Source: Plantago elongata
Taxonomy: Eukaryota > Streptophyta > Magnoliopsida > Lamiales > Plantaginaceae
NCBI GenBank assembly: GCA_036897095.1
Contig: JAYMSP010000115.1
Location: forward strand, 1-64,000
Direction: 5' to 3'
Length of the DNA: 64,000 nt
Shown: positions 21,487 through 34,200 of the stretch, piece after piece
Position numbering within the stretch: the stretch's first letter is position 1
Layout of the letters: each line of letters opens with the position of its first letter
Program-made: the position numbers and the translations under genes
The notes under the pieces: generated by a model
Databases searched by the model: none
What the model saw: the letters and a program-made list of their open reading frames with translations, nothing else
What the model was told of the DNA's origin: nothing

Positions 21487-23631
21487 ATGGAAGTACTTTC
21501 ATCAAAGAACAGGAGCAATTGGAAATCAGTTGTTCCCGATTTGATTCCTAGGTCACAGTTTTGCCCCAATTCGATCGACCAGATCACCACTCTTTTCCGT
21601 CAAGGCACCAAACGTGCTCCACCTGATCTAATTTGCAAAGTCAGGAAACATCTCCTCTTTCTTGGCTGGAAAGTTGAGTTTTGCCGAGATGATAAGAAAC
21701 AGAAACTACGCTATCGTTCACCAGATGGGACTACAACGTACTATTGTCTTCAAAATCTGTTAACTGGTCCTGATTTTGATACCGAAGAGGAGGAATGCAG
21801 CAAGTTTAAGGCGCCTGCTACTCCTGATTTGGTTGATTTGAGGACTCCTGCTTCTCCTGATCCGGTTGAGTTGAAGACTGCGGGTTCTGAGTCTGATGTG
21901 GTTGTTTACGTTCCCGAACACTGTCCAGATTCAGTGAGGGAGTATCTACGGCGGCCGGCAGGGATCGGGTGTGGTAATTCGGAGTGGAGGGAGTTAGCAA
22001 TGAAGGTGAAGAGGCACTTGTCTAGTATTGGATGGTCTTTTTCTTACAAAATAAAAGCATTGCGGAGCAGGGAGTTGATTTATTGGGAGCCTGGCGGGAG
22101 ATCGTTTAACTCTCTGCTTGCGGCGTGTAAATGGTCTCTGCAAGGACAAGGTCATTCGACGGTTGCAGTTACCGCTGTTAGTGATTGTGGTTCTTCTGTT
22201 ACTGATGGAATGGGTAGTACGGGGATTGGGAGGAAGAGGAAGCAGGAAGGTGACGAAGGTGAGCGGAGTGTGAAGAGAAGATTGGAATGGGGAGGAGGAA
22301 AGGCAAAACCATCACCTGGCGAAAGGGTTCGCAAAGAAGTAGATTCTTCTTCAAAACAGTATGCTCGAACTCTCTTGTCGTGTTTAATTGACAGTGGTGT
22401 GCTTGTTGAACGGTCGAGAGTTTGGTATCGGAAGAAAGATGGAACTACGCCGAAAGAAGGTGAAATAACTCGTGAAGGGATCGAATGTAGCTGTTGCCGG
22501 CAAACATTCACACTTACTAAGTTTGAAGCTCATGCTGACAGCAATTACCATAGACCTTCGCAGTTTCTGATTTTGGAGGACGGCAGATCTCTGGTTGACT
22601 GCCAGGTGCAGATGAATCAACAAATTGGCGGGTCTAGGGTGCAGATGAATCAGAATAAACAAATTGGCAGGTCTCGCGTCAACTGCCAGTTGCAACTGAA
22701 TCAGCAGACGGGTAGTGTTCGACATTCCTCAAGGTTAGATAACATTGTGTACGACGACAGCGTGTGCTCAGTTTGTTACGATGTAGGTGAATTAATTTTG
22801 TGTGATCGATGTCCGGCTGCTTTCCATACACACTGCCTTGGGCTGAAGGGAGTCCCTTCCGGCGATTGGTTCTGCTCGTCATGTTGCTGTAGTTTTTGTG
22901 AAAGAGATTTTGGTAAGAGAGACAATAAGCACTCCACTCCTGTTCTAGTTTGTGGTCAGTGTGAACGACGGTGTCATGTTGGCTGCATGAACAATACGAG
23001 TAGTCAGACTTATGTCGAAGGACAATGGTTTTGTGGCGATACATGTGAACAGATATTCAGTGGTCTGCACAATAGAGTAGGAAAAGCAGTTGCTTTGGGG
23101 GATACTGGTTTGACATGGAATCTGGTGAAGTGTGATTCCTCTGAAGGCGCCGAGTTGGAGAACCAAAGCAAGCTTAACGTCGCCCTCAGTATAATGCACG
23201 AGTGCTTTGATCCTCTCAGTGATCCTTACAACAACAGAGACATTGTTGAAGATGCTATTTTTTGTAAAAAGTCGAAGCTGAACCGACTTAACTTCACAGG
23301 ATTCTATACTGTGACCTTAGAGTCAGAGGATGAGATGATTTCAGCGGCTACAGTGAGAGTATTCGGCAATAAAGTAGCAGAACTTCCTCTGGTTGCAACA
23401 CGATTCAAGTATCGTCGGCTTGGGATGTGTCGGAAGCTGATGGATGAGCTTGAAAAGATGCTCAAGGAGCTCGGAGTTGAGACGCTTGTGTTGCCTGCTA
23501 TACCAAGTATGCTCGACACTTGGACTAATTCGTTCGGATTCTCTGTGATGGATGGATCAGAAAGATTGAAGTATCTGGATTACACTTTCTTAGGGTTTGT
23601 TGGAACTTATGTTTGCCACAAAGCCTTATAA
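21487..23631 (+). CDS. PHD-finger/GNAT acetyltransferase-like chromatin protein (IDM1-like), intronless
   Basis: A single exon of 714 residues, started at the first in-frame ATG (MEVLSSKNRSNWKS). Two related blocks at about residues 38-92 and 164-212 (VRKHLLFLGWKVEF, VKRHLSSIGWSFSY) look like the DUF7028-type repeats of this family. A Tify-binding-like region is at about 294-348 (CLIDSGVLV, ECSCCRQTFTLTKFEAH). A PHD zinc finger at about 426-470 has the Cys4-His-Cys3 pattern (VCSVCYDVGELILCDRC, FHTHCLGL, GDWFCSSC), followed by a second, weaker finger (VCGQCERRCHVGCM). A GNAT fold at about 600-714 carries AATVRVFGNKVAELPLVAT and RRLGMCRKLMDELEKML, the acetyl-CoA-binding RxxGxxxxL-like segment. 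Arabidopsis IDM1/ROS4 binds unmodified H3 tails and acetylates H3 to guide active DNA demethylation. This protein is shorter (714 against about 1190 residues) and probably belongs to a related subgroup, so its role in demethylation is an inference. Confidence 0.85.
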   Translation: MEVLSSKNRSNWKSVVPDLIPRSQFCPNSIDQITTLFRQGTKRAPPDLICKVRKHLLFLGWKVEFCRDDKKQKLRYRSPDGTTTYYCLQNLLTGPDFDTEEEECSKFKAPATPDLVDLRTPASPDPVELKTAGSESDVVVYVPEHCPDSVREYLRRPAGIGCGNSEWRELAMKVKRHLSSIGWSFSYKIKALRSRELIYWEPGGRSFNSLLAACKWSLQGQGHSTVAVTAVSDCGSSVTDGMGSTGIGRKRKQEGDEGERSVKRRLEWGGGKAKPSPGERVRKEVDSSSKQYARTLLSCLIDSGVLVERSRVWYRKKDGTTPKEGEITREGIECSCCRQTFTLTKFEAHADSNYHRPSQFLILEDGRSLVDCQVQMNQQIGGSRVQMNQNKQIGRSRVNCQLQLNQQTGSVRHSSRLDNIVYDDSVCSVCYDVGELILCDRCPAAFHTHCLGLKGVPSGDWFCSSCCCSFCERDFGKRDNKHSTPVLVCGQCERRCHVGCMNNTSSQTYVEGQWFCGDTCEQIFSGLHNRVGKAVALGDTGLTWNLVKCDSSEGAELENQSKLNVALSIMHECFDPLSDPYNNRDIVEDAIFCKKSKLNRLNFTGFYTVTLESEDEMISAATVRVFGNKVAELPLVATRFKYRRLGMCRKLMDELEKMLKELGVETLVLPAIPSMLDTWTNSFGFSVMDGSERLKYLDYTFLGFVGTYVCHKAL

Positions 23632-25259
23632 TCTTTACTATGTAAGGGGACTCTCTTGATTGTAAATCTCTTGGATTATCATTATTGAATATTGAATCTG
23701 TTGTTGATTTTGTTTTATGTCCATAGCTAATTAAGCACAGAATGTCAAACACAAGTTTAGTCAATTCTTTACAACTCTCAGATTAGTCAAATTGTATGTT
23801 TAGTTAGTCCACCAACACACTCATTTACAAGTCATGATTCATGAATGAAAAACACACGAGTGTAATGCTTGACCTTTTTTTCTCCTTTTCTTTTTTTTAA
23901 CTGTTAAAATTGATTCACACCCCCGACTTATTTGTATTAAGCTGCACTTCATTATTATAATGCTTCACAATTTAAAAATAAAAATATTAAACACATAACG
24001 ACTTTTACTAAACGCAGAACGTAATTTTTATATATTACGAAAAACACCACAATTATTGTAATTAACAAAATAATCCTATAATTTTCAAGAATTATAATTT
24101 TACTTAAAAAAATATCTAAATATGTTTATTCAAACTAATCATATTATCCCAAAAAATTGAAAATACTTTTAAAAAACACGAAAAACGAGAAACACGCAGT
24201 TCATATCACTCCCGGAGCTGCTCCGACCAGATCCGGACGGAGCTGTGATCTGGCAGTTCTCGCCAAATCTGAGTACGGTCCTGGTCATATTTGAGTCTGA
24301 CCATGACACAATCCTGATCAGACCAGCTTAAAAATAAATTAAAAAAATTAAAATTATTTGTACAAAGTTAGTTAATATAATTACACTAAGTAATTAAATA
24401 ATTAATAACGACTATGAATATGAATTATAACAATATAAACATCTTAAATTCATAATTATTTGTAAAGTACGACTAATAATTTTATAATATTAATTTTCGT
24501 TACGTTATAATATCGTAGTGTATATACGTTCATATATGTGATAATTTGTTATATTTTACGAAAAATATAACTAATTATGTATTTATATAATTTAAAGGGT
24601 CTTTTGTAATATATAAAAATGTATCATTATTTAGAAAAACGATCCGTTTAATATTTCCCTTTAAAAATAGTTTACATGATTCCAACTAGCTTCACCATAA
24701 GGAAAACACAATTCTGCATCTCCTTAATCCCTTTAAAGCCTGCGAAGATTTTTCTTGTGGAGTAAAAAATAGACGGAGCATGATTCAGGATGAGAAGTAC
24801 TTCAAACTGAAAAATGAAGTAGCAACGAATCGAGTATTTTTCCTTGTCTAAGTGCTTCCCGCCTATATTACTTGGATCTTGACATTCATGATTTTTTCAA
24901 GTAATAATCTTATTCTATGAACTTCATTCTTCCTGAATTTAATCTCGTATACTTAACGTATTCATTATATTAAAAGATTTGTGTTGGGACACTAGACATA
25001 CGGAAATTTGAGTACGGGAATGAAAGCAGTTAAGTGGGAATCTTTCCGCCCACACGAGATACGGAAGTGGCGAATCTGTAATTTACTGAAAGAAGAAGTC
25101 CTAACAAACTCAACCAGCTCATAACCCAACAAGAAACAAAATCATACACAATCAACTAGAAAACAATGCCAATCTGAAATCAAACACCTTCCACAGATTT
25201 CATCTTCTTCTTCACAAAACCAACAACATTCACAAACCTGCACTGTACACTCTCCATTA
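23632..25259. other. Spacer with no gene
   Basis: Mostly AT-rich. A GC-richer island at about 24195-24330 stands out (listed separately). The leader of the DUF760 gene lies at the right end. Confidence 0.4.
24195..24330. other. GC-rich island of unknown origin
   Basis: About 135 bases of balanced to GC-rich sequence sit within strongly AT-rich DNA. They contain the near-palindrome 'cggagctgctccg' and the hairpin-capable pair 'ccagatc...gatctgg'. No coding sequence is seen. It may be part of a degraded transposon. Confidence 0.35.
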
Positions 25260-27774
25260 ATGGCAGCTTCAGCAGCTGCCAGAGCCATCCTTCTCTCCCG
25301 TGCCACCGCCGCCTTACCTCTCAAGCCAAATCTCCCGCCACCTCACTCACTCTTCATCCGCCCTAAGAAGCGCGTGTCCGCCATCACCTGCCTGTTCTCC
25401 GGCGTCGACGGTGGAGGAGTCTCCGACGAGTTCGTCTCCACCAGGAAATCGACGTTCAGCCGTGAATTCTCTGTTCTGGCGAACATTTTGAAGACGATTG
25501 AGCCGCTTGACAATTCGGTTATTTCGAAAGGTGTTTCTGATTCGGCGAAGGATTCGATGAAGCAGACGATTTCGACTATGTTAGGGCTTTTGCCGTCGGA
25601 TCAGTTTACTGTTACGGTTAGGGTTTCGAAGAGTCCGTTGGATCGGCTTATCGTCTCCTCGATTGCTACTGGGTAAGTTGTTGAGGCTAATTAGTTTTTT
25701 CGTTTTCGACTTTTCGTTTACTAGAGCTGCAGCTGGTTGTTTTGATGTTTAAGATAATGTGATGGTGCTGATTGTGGATTGGATAGGTATACGTTGTGGA
25801 ATGCGGAGTATAGGATATCGTTGATGAGGAATTTTGATTTGTCGATGGATGGTGGTAGTAGGTTGGGTGTTACTGAGATTGGTGGTGTTTCGGAGGTGAG
25901 TGATAGTGGAGGAACGGAGGTAGGCGGTGGAGTAGGGTGTGTCGAAGAATTGAGCATGACGAATCAACTGAAGCTAGAGGATTTGTCTTCGGATACGTTG
26001 ATTTATATCAAGAGATTGGAACTGGAGTTGGCGGAGGCTAAACAGGTGAGTGAGCTTCAATGACTTTAATTCATTAGTGATTTTTCCATGGGTAAGACTT
26101 GCATATTATGGTTAAGGAATTGCTAGAAAAGAACCTTCGAACAGCCGGTTGTGATTATGAGATTGTAGAGAGTGCCTTTGTTGAACTTGAAGTTACATGA
26201 ATATAAATTGGTAACTAATATGATAATTTGAAGTATGTGAACTGCTAGCTTGAGCTTTGAGTATTGACATTAACAAGCATGTTGCAGTACCTAAATGGAC
26301 TTGAATACCTGTGTCTCTTCTTTGAATGCACAGTTGTCAATGTGATTATAGCAGCCAAAGTTTGTGTTAAAGAAAGTAATACTTATAACTTCTGATCAGT
26401 TTGCTGACAGTTGATAATAAATTATTTTCGTTCTTGGAAGTGTTTATACTTGTCTCTTTGGAGCATTTTGATCTACTGAAACTAAACAGCAGGTGCAAAC
26501 TTTTTTGTCAGCCATTTGAAGTTAGTCAGCTTAAGATATGTTGCCTAATATCACTTTATTGCTTTGCAAGTTATCTGATTGTTGGCAGAAACCTCTAAGC
26601 CGATGAACCGTCATCTAGGCGAATCAAAACTGAGTTGAATGGTCTGCTTGTTAAATCAGGATTATTTTGTGAATTTGTATGTAAGGGTCCTTCATTTCTC
26701 AGTTGGAGGGCTCACATTACTTCCTGATTTTTGGATGGGAATGGCCTATGGTGTCCGTGGTTTTGAATTATTGGTCAGCATTTAGAAGATCCTGAGATTG
26801 AATTGTGATGGATATAATTTCCATTTTATTTCCTCAATGACCATGTAATTCTATTCATCTGAGTGTTATGTGGTCCTCCTAGAAAGCTTTCTAAGCGATA
26901 AACCGTCATTTACCAATTAGTCATTTATCATGGGCTCCAGTTACCAGCAAGTATCTCAGTGACCACCTTTTGGATCTTAATTCATGTCTTCATCAAATAC
27001 TCAATCTTAAACTGCTATATCATTTAATGTAACATGTAGCATCATTAATTCAGCAGTCTGTATGTTGTTTGCCAGTTTCTTAAGAATCATAGCATATGGT
27101 TCCTCTATGCAATTATGATTCTTCTATTTCAAGTCTTCCCCGTCAAATGCTGATATTCTTGTAACTGCACCTTTTTGCAGGATCTACAAGCTTGCAGACA
27201 AGAAAATTTACAGATGGAACACATAAGAAATAACAATAATGATCTTCTGGATTACTTGCGGTCTTTGGAACCTGAAATGGTAATATATATCTTTGTTCTT
27301 TTCTATCACTTGTGTTTAATGCTTTCGACTTGCAGCACAACTAATCTGTAGATGTTATTATCCTAAAGGTCAAAGAGTTGTCTAGTCCATCATCCACTGA
27401 AGTAGAAGAAATCATGCAACAACTTGCTCAGAATATTTTACAGAGATTCTTCAAAGATCAGATTGTCTCTGATAATACGGGGGATTCAGCTTCAAGCAGT
27501 ATACAGAACCACCAAGACGTATATGATGAATTATGTGATACTGTTGGGACTCCACGCGATTACTTGGCCAAACTGCTTTTCTGGTTAGTTTCCGAATTAC
27601 GTTAAGTACATGTTTGAGCAAGAACTGAGTAGATGTACTACAGTACTTTCTATATTTAGTTCATGTGTGATCTAATGGAGCTAAATTTCCTCTGGCAGGT
27701 GCATGTTACTTGGTCACCATTTGAGAGGTTTGGAGAACAGACTGCATCTAAGTTGTGCTGTTGGTTTATTATAA
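25260..27774 (+). CDS. DUF760 protein, probably plastid-targeted
   Basis: Exons: 25260-25672, 25787-26045, 27181-27279, 27369-27583, 27699-27774; 1062 bases, 353 residues, in phase. The N-terminus (MAASAAARAILLSRATAALP, rich in A, S, R and P and lacking acidic residues) is a typical chloroplast transit peptide. The body carries the DUF760 pattern: SMKQTISTMLGLLPSDQF near residue 100, TLWNAEYRISLMRNFD near 140, and the closing CMLLGHHLRGLENRLHLS. The family includes the UV-B-induced Arabidopsis protein At3g17800; its biochemical role is not known. A glycine/valine-rich insert and an acidic helix (TLIYIKRLELELAEAKQ) lie in the middle, likely a short coiled coil. Its 3' end converges on the first ABC transporter gene 480 bases away. 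Confidence 0.87.
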
Positions 27775-28253
27775 CTTAGAATAATGGGGATGTATATTCT
27801 TCTTTTACCCTTACCCTCAGTTTTGCACTTCATCTTATTCTTATATACACATTTCATAATGCAACGAAAGTTCAATGTGTAGCTTTCGGTACAGTATATA
27901 TACTAGTGTATACAAACCAATCGAGTCCGTCTCCCAATACTTCTGAAGTGTCGACAAGTAAAATGCTCACTTTAGCATCAGTCGCTCAGCGAATGGACCG
28001 CCCAAAAAAACCAGGCAACACTGCACTTCGTGGTGGAATTGTGTGAATTCAAACTCTGATGAAGTACACAAGAAAAGAATGGCAAAAAATAACAAAACGT
28101 TTATTCATCATATACACAAACATAAGAATCACCAATGGGTATCTACTTGCAAGACTCTCCAAACACCTGCAACTTTATGAGCTGATAATTAAACTACCCA
28201 TCAAAATCATGCACTATGTACAACCATTCTCAGTCCCTAAACAGATAGCTTAG

Positions 28254-31200
28254 CTAGGGATTAATATCAGTAGAAGTCTGAAGGCTAACCAATGAGGAGT
28301 ATAGCCCAGTTGGTCCTTTAGCCAGCAAAGAGGAATGAGTACCTTTCTCCACAACTTTGCCTTGCTCCAAAACTGCAATCATGTCGCAGTTCCTTATCGT
28401 ACTCAGCCTATGTGCCACAACGACGCTAGTTCTTCCAACTATCACCTTTTCTAGTGCCTCCTGCACTATCTTCTCCGAGTGAGTGTCCAATGCACTTGTG
28501 GCCTCGTCAAGTAAAAGGATTGCTGGATTCTTCAGAATGGCACGGGCAATGGCAATCCTTTGCTTCTGGCCACCTGATAATTGCAGTCCCCTGTCTCCAC
28601 AGAACGTGTCGTATCCATCTTTCAGTGCAGTGATGAAATCGTGAGCGTTTGCTGCCTTAGCCGCCTCAATGAGCTCAGCTTCATTAATTTCCTCTCCTGC
28701 ACCGTATCTAATGTTTTCACGTACTGTGCCAGCAAACAAGGTAGGTTCTTGGCTAACAAGTGCAATGTGCCTTCTCAAGGACCTCAGGTGATACGATTTG
28801 ATATCTCGACCGTCTATTTTCACTGTGCCATTAACCGGATCGTAGAATCTCTCAATCAAGCCAACTATGGTAGATTTTCCAGACCCACTTTGTCCCACCA
28901 ATGCTGTCGACTTTCCCGCCTCAATATCAATTGAAAATCCTTGAAATATCACCACGTTAGGCCGGGTAGGGTATACGAAATCAACATCTTTCAACTGGAT
29001 TAGACCGGATAACTTGCTAGGCTTGTAACCATCTGCACTCTCCGGATCTATTGTTGAACTTCGACCTAACACTGCGAACACTGATCGAATTGCATCTCCC
29101 CCTGCGGAAAGATCACTTGTCATACTACCTGCTTCTCCAATCACACGTCCTGTACTGACCAAGATCATGAATGTTTGAAACAATTGTTTTGCTCCTATAT
29201 ATCCCTGTACCATGAGTTTCCCTCCATACCAGAAACCTAAAGACCAAGTTAACGTTGACAGGCTTTGGGAAGTAGCAAGAATAACACCGGCGATCCAGGA
29301 TTGACGAACGCTTTCTTTTCTTGGACCTGCCTGGGCTTTCTCAAGTATTTGAAGAATGCGTGATTGAGAGGAAAATGCAGTGATGGTTCTGATGTTGGAG
29401 ACTGCTTCCGCTGCAATCTTACTGCTCCCTTCTTGGGCTTCGATTGCCTTCTGAGAAACGCTTTCTAGTACAGCTTTCTTGCTATAAAAGCAAATTATGA
29501 TTAGAGGTTGCGCGCACATCATCACCAATGCAAGCTTCCATGCAATTACCAGGCCCATTGTATATGCAATAGCCACTGCGGAGAATGTTTGGATGAGCAA
29601 CGACATTCTGTCACCTACCAGAGACCTCACCTGCATATTCATGAGACGAATTTGTTAATTCATCCGTACTTTTAAGAATATGGACTAGAAACTAAGGTTT
29701 GAAAAATACCATGCTAGCATCTTTAGCTAGCCTAGAACAAACAGCACCAGTAGCATTTTCATCCTGATCATACCACCCTATCTCAAAAGTAAGCAGCTTT
29801 GACAGCATTTTCTCCCTGACTCTCTTCGTCAAATTTTCTCCCATTACCGCGAAGTTGTAATGTTGGCAGATATTGACCAAGAGGGCAAATACCGATAAGC
29901 CTAGAAAGCATAGTGAATATATCTCGATCTGATTCTTCATTTCCTTTCGATCTGATAGAAAATAGACAGAAACTAATGACCCCATAGCAAGTGCGTAAAT
30001 AGGCTGAACTGCACCGAATAGTATTGCACTGACGCATCCCAAAGTTGCTTGCTTCCACTCTGGCAAATTCATGGCTAGCAGTCTCATAAAAGACGGTACA
30101 GGTGTGGCTTTGTCACTTGCAACAACCGTCAACTCTGTTTGTTGGCCTGGTGCAGCTGCACCAGGCACATCAGGTTGGCCAATGGATTTCCTTGGGCTAT
30201 TTATGCCTTGGACGCCATTGGTTATCAAACCATAAGTTGATGGAAGTTTAGATTCACCAGCATCTGCATCTTCATTGGTGCTCTCATTTTGTTGGAGGTG
30301 GACAAATGAGGCGTATACCCCATTTTCAAGTGTCATGAGCTGGTTGTGTGAGCCGGTTTCCCTAACTTTACCATCTTGAATTACGGTAATGATGTCAGCA
30401 TTTCGGATTGTGGAGAGACGATGGGCCACTACGATGGTGGTACGTCCCACTGTTGCTTGGTCTAGAGCTTCTTGAACAATCCGTTCCGATTCTGAGTCCA
30501 GGGCGCTAGTGGCCTCATCAAGCAACAGAAGTTTAGGTGCCTTGATTACAGCTCTGGCTATTGCTATTCTCTGCTTCTGTCCGCCAGATAACTGTACTCC
30601 TCTTTCTCCCACCTGCATTGAAACATTTTCGTTTGTCAGCACTCAGCGGTGTTCTTAGAATTACACTTACACATAAACCAGGGAGATTAGAAACACGGAC
30701 CTGAGTATCGTAACCTTTTGGCAACTGGAAAATGAAGTTATGTGCATTAGAGGCTTTCGCAGCCTCAATAACTTCATCATCTGTAGCATCTTCTTTGCCA
30801 AACAGTATATTCTCCTTAATAGTGGTCGCAAAGAGTGCAGGCTCTTGACTCACCAGTCCCATTTGTGACCTTAGCCACTTGAGATGCAACTTATCAATGT
30901 TGACACCATCAATGAGAATCTCACCGCTCAACGGGTCATAAAATCTCTGCAACAGGGCAATCACAGATGACTTGCCAGACCCGCTTCCCCCAACCAATGC
31001 TACGGTCTTTCCTGCTGGTATGATCAGGTTTAAATCTTTAAAAATTGTGCTGTCAAGCCTCGAGGGATACGCAAACTCAACATGTTTGAATTCAACTTCT
31101 CCCAACACATTTTGTAGCCTTTCGCCTCCTACTTTCTCCGAGTCTATCATAGGGACTCGTTTTACGACTTCCATAATGCGTTCTCCAGCTGCACTTGCTT

Positions 31201-34200
31201 CTGCAAAGTACTTGATGTTGGACAAGCTAGAACCAAAGGCCCTGCAGATTATCAGAATGAAGTGCTGGTTTAATATAAGATTAAAAGGCCTTTGAAGGTA
31301 AATGAAAGAAAATTAGAAAATGAGATACTTACAATCCACCTACTATCATGGCTGCACCAGCTGCAAAGACAGTGCCTCCTTCAACACCATGATACATAAC
31401 CAAATTACCACCATAGTAAGTGACGAGAGCCCAAATCGCAAAGATAATACCGCTACTACCAATGGCTAGACCCTTTACCAACCCTTGCTTCAATCCTAGT
31501 CTTACAGAAGCTTGAAGAGCTGTTGAGTAGTCATCGATAGTCTTCGTCTCCCCAACAAACGAGTAAACTGTCCGGACAGATGAAATTGCCCTCTCCACTA
31601 CAATGGCGGCTATTGCATACTCATCCCTGAGCTTCCTGCCAATGCTTGCAAGTGTTCTTCCGTAGATCAAGCCCGGTATGACAAGAAGTATGACAGATGG
31701 AACTGTCACTAGTGCTAGCTTCCAAAGCAACATAGCTGCCATTATGTATCCCCACACGAAAGTCGCTAGATTCATCACGAAGTAGGGAATCTGTTCATCA
31801 AGTTCAAGATGATTATCATGCACACTATAGAACACATCATACACCGCGAATCAACAAACATTTTCCTCACATAGACAACAGCATTTATCACTACCTTTTC
31901 GCTAATAGCATCCTGGATCACAAGACTGTCACTGGAAACACTATCAATAACTGCAGCCGTGCTGGAGATATTCAAATCGAAGTATCCCACGTCTTGTCTC
32001 ATCACGGCTTTCAGATATGTTACCCGTAATCTTGAAGCTTGTCTCTCAGAAGTTCTTGTCCAGCAATATCCCTCTAATGTATCAAACACAACAACGAGTC
32101 ATTGATCAAACAAGCATACACAGCGTATAATACAACTGGTTGATCCCAAGAAACGACCGGGACTTACCGAGAAAACAAGCAAACCATTGTCCACAAGCCA
32201 CAAAACACAGAAGCAATGCATTCTGCAAAACAACCACCAAATCAAAATCTTGTTACCTAAAATTCTCAGGTTCCATTACACCTTGTAAGTTCAATTCGTG
32301 TATTAGCCCATTAGATTATTCATTATTTGTTCTAGTAATTAAGGAAATGTACTTTACTACCTTCTGAAAAAACTACTGGTACTATGTGTCTAGATGTTTC
32401 TTGGTTTCAATTGTCATTGAGATCATCCTTAGTTCATTGCCAAAACAAATCAGTAAGCAGTTATTCGATCAAGAAGTTACATAAAGAGACTAAAAGTCTA
32501 AAACTTCATTGCACACCAACTGTTTGATGAAGCAATCAACTATGTAAATGTTATTAAACAGAATAAGTACAAGTTAACGCAACTTCTATAAAATTAATCA
32601 ATTGATTGAATCTTGCGAAAAGAATAGAGATCGTGAGAGTTCTTTAAAGATGAAGAGAATTACTTTTGAAAAGGAGAGATAACTAAGAAGAATAATTTGG
32701 ACGATCCAAATTTATGATGCTACTTATAACCAGAGATTACTAAGGTGGAAGTTTTTTAATTACGTTGGATAATATAAAATTAACCATCCATTGAGCTTTT
32801 CAGAGTACAAATCTCGTCCGATATGTGCAAAAGAGGCCTAAAGGATACATGTCTATTTCACGGTGACTCAAAAACTCACAGAGAACGTTGAACTTATGTA
32901 CTACCATATAATATTACATATGAATCTCACACTCGTTATAAGTAAGGGTGCACCAAAGAAAGATCTGGCATCTTCAAAAATAAGGATACATGATTGTAAT
33001 CCGAGTTGATCTAGCTTGCTACTCAGAGAGCAACGTATGCCACAACAACAATGTTCTGTAGACCTTAAAAATGTATCGGAATATCAAAAGAAGCCATGCT
33101 GATTACCCAATGTTTGTCCTAAAGTAGACCATAATAGCTAGTTTTCTAGTGTATGTGTGTAGTACTAAGAGCTTTGTTTAGCAAGAAAATGATTCCGGGC
33201 CTTTCGGCTATCTTTAAACTTTAATATATGGCACTATCGAAAGACTCTTGATCCCTATGTCACATTCGATACCGACGAAAGCTAGTCGATAAAATTAACA
33301 ACAGATTGATACTAAGACTTTTCAATATATACAATAATTTAATTAGTGATTGATAGATGTTCAAGATTTAAGAATATTAAGTATTATGGACTTGAAGTTA
33401 AATGTCTGTCTTTGAATGGAGTAAATAGGTTCCAAACTGCAATCCATATAAGTGTCGGGACATGTAGAGATGGAGACAAATTAACCTATCAAATCGGATT
33501 AGTCATGTTCATTATGGTCCTACAGGAATAACCAATGAATAAGTGAAGGATAAATATTACTAATGGTGAGATATTATGAAAATCATTATTTTTTTAATAT
33601 GAAAAGGTATCGTATCAATCTCACAAAAGAATGTAAAATTAAAACATTCAAAATACTACACAATAGTACGATGTGTATGTTATTTTAATATTACCTAATA
33701 AATGAGAGTTATAAGGTGGTGAGTGGAATAGAGCTGGAGCTGATGAAGGTGTATAGTTCAATCTTTGATGGAGACATAAGGTTATTTAGGGGGAAGGATG
33801 CCATTTAAAGAAAATCTTATCTAATTATCTAATTACCCAAAAATGGCTTGAGTGTCCTGGGGTTGATGAATGTCTACACCAAATCGGCACGCACCTTGGT
33901 GCGGACTTCGATAAAATAGACACTACCGAATTCATTTTAAGGAATTGATGGTGGCATTCTTCCTAGTATGAAATTGGTTCTGTGATTGACACTCTCTTTA
34001 GAGTTGAAGATAATTGGTTGTGATGCATATTAAGCTTACATGAAGGGTTGAGAATTGTGCGATTTTTAGACTTGGAGTCTTTTCTGTTATTTGATGTTTT
34101 GTATTTGATTTCGATATTTTCAATGATGTATTCTAGAACATGTATGATGGTTGGACGAGATGTTTTATTCTCTTTGTAATTGTTTGGTCGAGTACACTCC

